This document shows positions 1 through 4,384 of a DNA stretch of 7,023 nt, piece by piece (positions within the stretch are counted from its first letter, which is position 1; each line of letters opens with the position of its first letter). The stretch is from assembly GCA_937888765.1 (NCBI GenBank), contig CALASU010000020.1, forward strand, positions 1 to 7,023, read 5' to 3'. Below the pieces are notes generated by a model that made no database searches, was not told the DNA's origin, and saw only the letters and a program-made list of their open reading frames with translations. The DNA comes from an uncultured Clostridia bacterium. GTDB lineage: Bacteria > Bacillota > Clostridia > Lachnospirales > Anaerotignaceae. The position numbers and the translations under genes were made by a program.

Positions 1-521
1 ATAATCCCTTTCGGGTCAATGCCGTTATGCTCATAGAAGCGTTCGTCCTCAATGGCAACAACCGCATTCTGCATATGTCTTGCAATGTCTGCTATTTTTA
101 CATATTCACGGTTTTCCGAGCCATGCAGCTTATCCACTTCATTCCCTGCCGCATCATAGATGATAGAGGTATAGGAATCGGGAACAATGTCGGAAGTATT
201 CAGCATATCTGTGCCCTGCAGAATACCAAAGACAGTACCAAGCCCTGCCCCTGCCACAGCGAAGCCGACGATCACTGCAATCACCAGAAAAATACGGAAA
301 AAGCCTCCTTTGCGCTTCCGTTTGCGCTTCCGCTTCTTCTTTCCGTTGTTCTGTTCGGAGCCATTCCTGTCAGAAGTGCCTCTGGAGCTTCTTCTGTCGG
401 AATATTCAGATTCTTCATATCCTCTGTCATAAGATCTTCTATCATCGAAATCTCTTTCATACCGATAGACTCTTCTGTCATCAGAACGATCCTCTGATCT
501 CCTATATCGAGATTCACTCAT
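1..521 (-). CDS. Class A penicillin-binding protein, N-terminal part (left edge cuts the gene)
   Basis: Bifunctional peptidoglycan glycosyltransferase/transpeptidase anchored in the membrane. Only the first 173 residues are in the window; family members usually exceed 700. The reading frame begins MSESRYRRSEDRSDD and is open to the edge. Residues 1-60 are a hydrophilic tail rich in Arg, Asp, Ser and Tyr. Residues 61-71 are an unbroken Lys/Arg run, and residues 74-101 form the single membrane anchor (FFRIFLVIAVIVGFAV onward). The glycosyltransferase domain follows, with SIIYDAAGNEV near 119 and the hallmark EDERFYEHNGID motif at 158-169, where E158 is the expected catalytic glutamate. The ATG has AAGGAGGA (528-535) six bases upstream, and a TGnTATACT promoter lies further up. 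The gene is divergent from yunB. Firmicutes carry several class A paralogues, so I give no symbol. The family call is secure. Confidence 0.93.
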   Translation of the reverse strand, partial: MSESRYRRSEDRSDDRRVYRYERDFDDRRSYDRGYEESEYSDRRSSRGTSDRNGSEQNNGKKKRKRKRKRKGGFFRIFLVIAVIVGFAVAGAGLGTVFGILQGTDMLNTSDIVPDSYTSIIYDAAGNEVDKLHGSENREYVKIADIARHMQNAVVAIEDERFYEHNGIDPKGI

Positions 522-609
522 ATTTAATCCTCCTTAAAAATAAGAATACAATTCCGAGATTGAATGCAAAACACTCGTTATTCTCAGCTTATGATTGGAC
601 TATTTTATC

Positions 610-618
610 AGTATAACA
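610..618 (-). promoter_or_regulatory. Extended -10 promoter of the penicillin-binding protein gene
   Basis: Read on the minus strand, this is TGTTATACT, an extended -10 element (TGnTATAAT type) about 90 bases upstream of the penicillin-binding protein start. No good -35 hexamer lies 16-18 bases upstream, which is tolerable for extended -10 promoters. Transcription would begin near 603 and leave a leader of about 80 bases. It is the best promoter candidate in the 257-base divergent intergenic region. I found no equally convincing promoter for yunB on the other strand. Confidence 0.45.
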
Positions 619-766
619 GAAAATTGCCCAAAACGAAAGATATTTTCATCAAGAGAATGTGCATTTGTTTGACGAAAACTGTATTTTTTGCTGAAAAACA
701 GGCATTTCTGCCTATATGCCATTTTTAAAAAATACCTATTTTCAATCCCTGTTTCATATACTTTTC

Positions 767-772
767 GGGGGG
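767..772 (+). promoter_or_regulatory. Ribosome binding site that decides the yunB start
   Basis: GGGGGG(A) lies six bases before the ATG at 779. The in-frame upstream ATG at 716 has only an A/T-rich stretch before it and no Shine-Dalgarno sequence. This purine run therefore places the start at 779, just ahead of the basic MRKRKKSKKRK N-terminus. Confidence 0.6.
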
Positions 773-778
773 ATATGC

Positions 779-1447
779 ATGAGAAAACGCAAAAAATCGA
801 AAAAACGGAAGTTCTTTTCCTATATACTCTTATTTTTTCTGACAGGAATACTGACGCTGTTTCTTCTGTTTCGGCTGGAAGCCGCGCTTCTGCCCCCATT
901 GCAGGAAATCTCGCATATGCAGTGCCGCGCAATTTCCAAAAACATCATGGATACAGCCATTACAGAGGTCATGCAGGAAATGGAACCGAACAGCACTGCC
1001 CTTCTGCAGCAAACAGAAGAAAGCTATACTGCCAATACCGTTTACATCAATCATTTCTGCACAAGGCTCAGCCAGAAGATCACAGAGGGATTTTCTGCCC
1101 TGCCAAAGGATGCAATCTGTGTTCCTCTGGGTGCGGCAACGCCCTTTTCCTTTCTTGCAAACAAAGGACCGTCTATTCCCTTTACCGTACTGCCGATGGG
1201 TACGGCAAGGGTAGAATATGAAACTGCTTTTCACTCTGCCGGCATCAACCAGATCAATTATAAGATATGGCTCAATATCTCCATGGAACTGAAAATCGTC
1301 AATCCCCTGCATAAGGAAAGCGTTACCACCGAACGGAAAATCATGCTTGCCGATCTGCTCTTTGGCGGAAAAGTACCTACGCACTATTTTCAGATGGGAA
1401 CAGACAAGGAAATGGGAGAAGCTGACGAATATCTATTGACAGAATGA
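779..1447 (+). CDS. yunB: Sporulation protein YunB
   Basis: A 222-residue membrane-anchored protein of the YunB family, which is conserved in endospore formers. YunB is needed for efficient spore formation in Bacillus subtilis and is made under mother-cell sigma-E control; its biochemical role is not established. Residues 2-11 are a basic cytoplasmic N-terminus and residues 12-31 a single hydrophobic anchor. The rest is extracytoplasmic, with the family-like opening RLEAALLPPLQEISHMQCRA followed by a helical region ending in ITEVMQEM. Length matches the family. An upstream in-frame ATG at 716 would add 21 residues (MPFLKNTYFQSLFHILFGGIC) but has no ribosome binding site, so I prefer 779. The gene is divergent from the penicillin-binding protein gene, and the promoter of the next gene overlaps its stop codon. 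No sigma-E promoter is clear upstream. The family call is from recognition, not a search. Confidence 0.85.
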   Translation: MRKRKKSKKRKFFSYILLFFLTGILTLFLLFRLEAALLPPLQEISHMQCRAISKNIMDTAITEVMQEMEPNSTALLQQTEESYTANTVYINHFCTRLSQKITEGFSALPKDAICVPLGAATPFSFLANKGPSIPFTVLPMGTARVEYETAFHSAGINQINYKIWLNISMELKIVNPLHKESVTTERKIMLADLLFGGKVPTHYFQMGTDKEMGEADEYLLTE

Positions 1448-1465
1448 ACAAAATGCTAGTATGAT
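1436..1465 (+). promoter_or_regulatory. Sigma-A promoter of the 196-residue hypothetical gene
   Basis: A perfect -35 TTGACA (1436-1441) is followed after 18 bases by -10 TATGAT (1460-1465). The -35 lies inside the last codons of yunB and the yunB stop (1445-1447) is in the spacer. The downstream gene thus has its own strong vegetative-type promoter rather than depending on yunB. Predicted transcription start is about 1472, giving a leader of roughly 33 bases. Confidence 0.7.
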
Positions 1466-1491
1466 AATAGGAATGAGTTTGATTTTCTTAT

Positions 1492-1496
1492 GGAGG
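1492..1496 (+). promoter_or_regulatory. Ribosome binding site that decides the start at 1505
   Basis: GGAGG lies eight bases before the ATG at 1505. The alternative in-frame ATG at 1490 overlaps this site, so it cannot be the start served by it. The mature reading begins MIKTLNEFWNEV. Confidence 0.75.
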
Positions 1497-1504
1497 TAAG
1501 CGTT

Positions 1505-2095
1505 ATGATTAAAACATTGAATGAATTCTGGAATGAAGTAGCAACCATCTGCTATGACAACAGTGAATATGGTATGGTTGCTGCAGTTCGTTCTCAGTAC
1601 AGAAAAAATGAAATTGCTTCTTTCGTAAATCGTTTCGTGCCCGGCACAGAAATTCTGAAAGACGGCAAAAACGGTGCACCCGTAGCAATGAAAGGCAAAG
1701 CAGACGAAAATAAAGGTGCAACAGGTACAGAAGAAATCGACTTCCACGGTCTGCAGCTGTTCGATTACTCCGATATGGACGGCACATGGATGCTGGTAAC
1801 ATTCCCTAACATGGAAACACTGGAAAAACACCTGCTGAGCGAAGGCGGCTATCTGAACTTCTACAGCACAGATATGCTGGTATTTGAAGACGGCGAATAT
1901 AAACCTTTCCAGGTAATGTTCAACGGCGATCACGACACAGTCATCCCCATTGATAAGGATTCCCTTTCTCTGGATACTCCTCTGGACATCGCAGGTCTGC
2001 AGGGCCGTATCTGGGTACGCTGGCTGACACCCGAAGATCTGGCTCCTCTGACAGATGAACAGGTAGAAGCATATAAACGCTCTATTGGCAAATAA
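1505..2095 (+). CDS. Conserved-looking hypothetical protein, 196 residues
   Basis: I do not recognise this protein. It is a complete 196-residue, acidic, soluble-looking product with no signal peptide and no membrane segment. It begins MIKTLNEFWNEVATICYDN. A charged, low-complexity Lys/Gly/Glu stretch lies around residues 52-77 (KDGKNGAPVAMKGKADENKG), and the remainder is mixed alpha/beta in character with many aromatic residues (DFHGLQLFDYSDMDGTWML, YLNFYSTDMLVF). The C-terminus is acidic and helical (TPEDLAPLTDEQVEAYKRS). A consensus sigma-A promoter, a GGAGG site and a long terminator hairpin two bases after the stop's flanking C make it a self-contained single-gene unit. Codon use is regular and biased to few synonyms (CTG, GGC, GAA), as in pyruvate carboxylase, suggesting a resident and probably well-expressed gene. 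No function is proposed. Confidence 0.85.
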   Translation: MIKTLNEFWNEVATICYDNSEYGMVAAVRSQYRKNEIASFVNRFVPGTEILKDGKNGAPVAMKGKADENKGATGTEEIDFHGLQLFDYSDMDGTWMLVTFPNMETLEKHLLSEGGYLNFYSTDMLVFEDGEYKPFQVMFNGDHDTVIPIDKDSLSLDTPLDIAGLQGRIWVRWLTPEDLAPLTDEQVEAYKRSIGK

Positions 2096-2100
2096 CATAA

Positions 2101-2135
2101 AATCAAAACCACTAGTTTAACTAGTGGTTTTGATT
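2101..2135. terminator. 35-base palindromic terminator, left copy of the bracketing repeat
   Basis: Two perfect 17-base arms, AATCAAAACCACTAGTT (2101-2117) and its complement (2119-2135), flank a single T at 2118. The hairpin starts five bases after the stop of the 196-residue gene. In RNA the A-rich lower 5' arm pairs with a U-rich 3' arm (GGUUUUGAUUAUUU), which suits intrinsic termination in the plus direction. The minus-strand reading also ends GGTTTTGATTTTATG, so it can act in both directions. The stop codon of the endonuclease remnant (2134-2136) overlaps its edge. The same palindrome recurs at 4268-4302. Confidence 0.8.
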
Positions 2136-2679
2136 ATTTCCAGTATGTATCTTTTATCGCTTTGTAATTTCTATCAGAAATAATGTTTTGCCCCTGTCCA
2201 ATCGAAGGGAATTCAATAGCAATTTGTTCACACATTGTTGCAAGCAATCTGTTTCCCATCTCTGCAGAATAAGTGCCACGGAGTGCTTTTTCATACCATG
2301 CAACTAAATCATCTTCAGTAACAATACTCTGAATTTTAGACTTCCATCCGATTTGGTTCAAGAGGCTTACAATAAGTCTACTTTCTGCCTCTTTGCAAAC
2401 AATAACAATTCTATCGCTACTTACAGAATCAACAATGGATTCTGCCAATTCTTCGCTTAACACAAGATGCTTAATTTGAATTGCAGGTCCCCAGTTACTA
2501 TACATATCAAGACCACGGTCTGCAGCATTCGCAACACCAACTCTATATACATGAGCAAAACTGCTATGAACAAGGTTTTGACAGTCCAAACACATAACTT
2601 TCTGTGCAAAGTCCTCAAACTCATGGAGTATCTCAATTTTATTCTCGCTAACAGAAATATCAATGGTCACCAAATCCAA
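2134..2679 (-). pseudogene. HaeII-family restriction endonuclease, C-terminal fragment
   Basis: The downstream piece of the broken endonuclease, 181 residues if read from a TTG at 2679. It holds the part of the HaeII family I expect to be catalytic: EFEDFAQKVMCLDC at 20-33 and NAADRGLDMYSNWGPAIQIK at 51-70. There D58 with Q68-x-K70 resembles a PD-(D/E)xK-type active site (inference). SDRIVIVCKEAESRLIVSLL and QIGWKSKIQSIVTEDD follow, ending in KDTYWK. Its frame differs by one base from the N-terminal piece, and an in-frame TGA lies at 2704-2706. The TTG has no good ribosome binding site, so efficient separate translation looks unlikely. The intact family protein is about 350 residues; the two pieces total 335 and fit end to end with a damaged junction of about 60 bases. 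Read together, the pseudogene spans 2134-3205. Family assigned from remembered motifs. Confidence 0.75.
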
Positions 2680-2740
2680 GCCTAAGCTCAGGTACCCCCA
2701 GGTTCAAAGCAGGGGGATGGATTTGAAGGTGAACAATGGA
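2667..2740. other. Disruption site in the endonuclease gene with short inverted repeats
   Basis: These bases join the two endonuclease fragments. The N-terminal frame stops at TAG (2741-2743), and the C-terminal frame is closed upstream by TGA (2704-2706). The segment holds imperfect inverted arms: TCACCAAATCCA (2667-2678) against the complement of TGGATTTGAAGGTGA (2718-2732), 12 matches with a three-base gap. Inside lie CCCCC (2695-2699) and GGGGG (2712-2716) separated by 12 bases, and a near-palindrome CCTAAGCTCAGG (2681-2692). Its composition is unlike the coding sequence on either side. It could be a small insertion scar or a template-switch product. Confidence 0.45.
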
Positions 2741-3205
2741 CTACATTTTGTCCAAACTTCTTTTTAGACCTGCCTCATACCAAAAAGAATCTATTAGTTG
2801 ACGCACTTGGAAATCTGCAGGAGTGGAATCCATGCAATAAAGCAGTGCGTCCTCTAACTGTTCGTGCTTATTATCAAATTTGCTATAAATATATGCCTCA
2901 ACTGCACCATTAGTACGGAGATTTTCTTGACCGAGAACATATAGTGCTTCCGGAGGAACTGCATTAAAAATATCATCTTGGAATTTTGCTGAACTCGAGC
3001 AAACAGCACCTAATAATTCTTTGGAAACAGCATTTCTCCAATGTCTACTCTTAGTACGATATGATTCTAAATCCAATAAGTCTAATTTCGGATTTACAAT
3101 CCTTTGATGATATAAGATCTCAGCAATCTGTATCGGTTTATAGAGATAGGTGCGACTTTTTGAAATCACATCATCCAACATCGCTTTTGCTTCTGTTACT
3201 GTCAT
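2741..3205 (-). CDS. HaeII-family type II restriction endonuclease, truncated N-terminal part (pseudogene fragment)
   Basis: The first 154 residues of a HaeII-type endonuclease, a family that cuts RGCGCY in its founding member. Visible family-like blocks are SRTYLYKPIQIAEILYHQR (17-35), DLLDLESYRTKSRHWRNAV, an SSSAKFQDDIF block near 68, and NGAVEAYIYSKF. The frame ends at TAG after LKRSLDKM. In relatives I expect this point to continue with Tyr and then further domain sequence, and the missing second half lies just downstream in another frame (2134-2679). Translation is coupled to the methyltransferase: ATGA overlap at 3202-3205, with AAAGGAG (3216-3222) ten bases upstream of the ATG. The start region is therefore intact and the lesion is internal. 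The fragment lacks the probable catalytic half and should be inactive alone. A natural two-subunit enzyme is a less likely alternative. Confidence 0.75.
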   Translation of the reverse strand: MTVTEAKAMLDDVISKSRTYLYKPIQIAEILYHQRIVNPKLDLLDLESYRTKSRHWRNAVSKELLGAVCSSSAKFQDDIFNAVPPEALYVLGQENLRTNGAVEAYIYSKFDNKHEQLEDALLYCMDSTPADFQVRQLIDSFWYEAGLKRSLDKM

Positions 3206-4152
3206 TGCGTGTCTTCTCCTTTCGCATATTCTCTAAGTGCTAGTAGCATATTTGTTGCAATCGCCTTAATAACAGGAACTGCAACAGAATTTCCACATTG
3301 TTTCTTTACTTTTCCATACGGCAACACGATTTTGTAGGTATCGGGAAAACCTTGAATGCGAAGCATTTCTCTTTCTGTGGGTCTGCGTTCATCGTTAATT
3401 AAAATATAATTTGCAGATGCACCTGCTCTCAATGCCGATGAATACGGATGAGGAGTGACAGAACCTGCCATATTCTCATGGGAAATATATGGTTTCGGAT
3501 AATTCTTGTCCTTCAGTCGTTCCAATCTGGAAATTCGAATTGCATCTTTGACATAGTATTTCTGGTCAACGTTTGTTTCCAGAATGTCGGTCAAAGTCAG
3601 TCTTTTCTCAACAGGAATAGGTTCTGGGAACTCAAATTTTACATCATCCAAGAAACCGACAATGAAAATTCTTTCTCTTTTCTGAGGTACACCATAATCA
3701 AGTGCATTTAATACTTTTGCATGGACATGATAGCCAAGTGCCTCCAAATGCTTCTTGATAGTTCGAAAAGTGTTTCCGCCATCATGTGCAACAAGGTTGC
3801 GGACATTTTCAAGCATAAATGCAGGAGGTCTTTTCTCTTTCAGAATTCTCTCAATATCAAAGAACAAGGTTCCACAAGTCTCATTTGCAAATCCCTCTTT
3901 TTTTCCGATAATAGAAAAGGCTTGGCAAGGGAAACCGCCGAGTAAGATATCAAAATCGGGGATATCCTTTGCATCAATTTTTGTAATGTCACCGGATGGA
4001 TGTTCTCCAAAGTTTGCCTTATAAGTGGTACAAGCCTCCTCATCAAATTCAGAAGAAAACACACAATATCCGTTGACGTGTTCAAATCCGAGTCTTATGC
4101 CACCGATGCCGGCGAAAAGGTCTATAAATCTAAACGATTCCCAGTTCATCAT
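3202..4152 (-). CDS. DNA (cytosine-5-)-methyltransferase of a HaeII-like restriction-modification system
   Basis: Transfers a methyl group from S-adenosylmethionine to C5 of cytosine in a specific DNA site. All key C5-methyltransferase motifs are present in order: I, FIDLFAGIGGIRLGF (9-23, cofactor binding); IV, GGFPCQAFS (72-80) with catalytic C76; VI, ENV (115-117); VIII, QKRER (157-161); IX, RRPTEREMLRIQGFPD (256-271); X, GNSVAVPV (287-294). The target recognition region is about 185-255. Length (316) equals that of M.HhaI/M.HaeII-type enzymes and nothing looks damaged. The pairing with a HaeII-type endonuclease suggests RGCGCY as target (inference). Two tandem ATGs exist: from GGAGG (4157-4161) the spacing is four bases to 4152 and seven to 4149, so 4149 may be the true start. 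A consensus promoter lies just upstream, and the endonuclease start overlaps the stop by four bases. Confidence 0.95.
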   Translation of the reverse strand: MMNWESFRFIDLFAGIGGIRLGFEHVNGYCVFSSEFDEEACTTYKANFGEHPSGDITKIDAKDIPDFDILLGGFPCQAFSIIGKKEGFANETCGTLFFDIERILKEKRPPAFMLENVRNLVAHDGGNTFRTIKKHLEALGYHVHAKVLNALDYGVPQKRERIFIVGFLDDVKFEFPEPIPVEKRLTLTDILETNVDQKYYVKDAIRISRLERLKDKNYPKPYISHENMAGSVTPHPYSSALRAGASANYILINDERRPTEREMLRIQGFPDTYKIVLPYGKVKKQCGNSVAVPVIKAIATNMLLALREYAKGEDTQ

Positions 4153-4169
4153 GGTTCCTCCAAAACATA

Positions 4170-4183
4170 ATAATGCACATTAT
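4170..4183. promoter_or_regulatory. Possible operator: inverted repeat over the methyltransferase -10 and start site
   Basis: ATAATG and CATTAT, perfect six-base inverted arms separated by CA, overlap the -10 hexamer and the predicted transcription start of the restriction-modification operon. The position would suit a repressor or an autoregulating protein. No controller (C) protein gene is visible, and A/T-rich promoter DNA forms short palindromes by chance, so this is tentative. Confidence 0.25.
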
Positions 4184-4207
4184 ATTACAGAATCTTCGTT
4201 TTTTCAA
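4179..4207 (-). promoter_or_regulatory. Sigma-A promoter of the restriction-modification operon
   Basis: On the minus strand, -35 TTGAAA (4202-4207), a 17-base spacer and a perfect -10 TATAAT (4179-4184) precede the methyltransferase. Transcription would start near 4172, giving a short leader of about 20 bases that holds GGAGG. The promoter lies inside the bracketing repeats, so the operon carries its own transcription signal. Confidence 0.75.
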
Positions 4208-4267
4208 GTCATCCATCAAAATATTCACAATTAGGTTTCAAATAAAGCTTCTGAGTATAGATGAAAA

Positions 4268-4302
4268 AATCAAAACCACTAGTTAAACTAGTGGTTTTGA
4301 TT
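4268..4302 (-). terminator. 35-base palindromic terminator of pyruvate carboxylase, right copy of the bracketing repeat
   Basis: The same palindrome as at 2101-2135: arms 4268-4284 and 4286-4302 around a single A at 4285. Read on the minus strand it ends GGTTTTGATTTTTTCATC, a stem followed by a six-T run, so it is a good intrinsic terminator for pyruvate carboxylase about 83 bases after that gene's stop. It also insulates the methyltransferase promoter just downstream. It is an exact reverse complement of the left copy, or a direct copy with one mismatch. Confidence 0.8.
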
Positions 4303-4360
4303 GAGGGACACTATTCCTCAAACTTCCTGCATAGGGGAATAAATTTCTTTGGCGGAGATA

Positions 4361-4379
4361 TTGGGGGCAACGCCCCCAA
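4361..4379 (-). terminator. GC-rich hairpin just after pyruvate carboxylase
   Basis: TTGGGGGC (4361-4368) and GCCCCCAA (4372-4379) form a perfect eight-base stem with a three-base loop, five bases after the pyruvate carboxylase stop. On the minus strand the sequence that follows is ATATCTCC, with no T-run, so by itself it is a weak intrinsic terminator. It may protect the 3' end of the message, with real termination at the next hairpin (4268-4302). Confidence 0.5.
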
Positions 4380-4384
4380 GGTCT

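Larger units (their letters stand above)
2101..4302. other. Putative inserted restriction-modification island bracketed by 35-base repeats
   Basis: A 2.2-kb segment contains only the methyltransferase, the endonuclease remnant and their promoter. It lies between two convergent host genes and has the same 35-base palindrome at each end. The copies are exact reverse complements (central T at 2118, central A at 4285). Sampled 60-base lines are about 37% GC inside (3241-3300) and about 48% in pyruvate carboxylase (5641-5700). No transposase or integrase is present. I infer insertion of the operon into a shared bidirectional terminator; an alternative is that the palindrome is simply a dispersed genomic terminator repeat. 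Confidence 0.45.

Noticed and set aside
595..617. TTGGAC and TATAAC as a plus-strand promoter
   Set aside because: The spacer is only 11 bases, too short for a sigma-A promoter. The same bases fit better as the minus-strand extended -10.
755..762. CATATACT as a sigma-E -10 box for yunB
   Set aside because: Transcription would start inside the ribosome binding site and no convincing -35 is present at the right spacing.
716..778. Upstream ATG extending yunB by 21 residues
   Set aside because: No ribosome binding site before 716, while GGGGGG stands correctly before 779 and the basic N-terminus plus anchor starts there.
830..1384. 184-residue minus-strand open frame opposite yunB
   Set aside because: Composition typical of an antisense shadow; yunB is recognisable on the other strand.
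1490..1504. Upstream ATG of the 196-residue gene
   Set aside because: It overlaps the GGAGG site that clearly serves the ATG at 1505.
1433..2098. 221-residue minus-strand open frame opposite the 196-residue gene
   Set aside because: Cys- and Phe-rich antisense product with no ribosome binding site, lying wholly opposite a gene with promoter, ribosome binding site and terminator.
2680..2740. Remnant of an IS200/IS605-type element at the endonuclease break
   Set aside because: The C5/G5 hairpin is suggestive, but the segment is only about 60 bases and has no transposase remnant or matching second end. I keep only the neutral description as a scar.
2101..4302. CRISPR or composite transposon reading of the two 35-base repeats
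   Set aside because: Only two repeat copies 2.1 kb apart, and no transposase, integrase or cas gene between or beside them.
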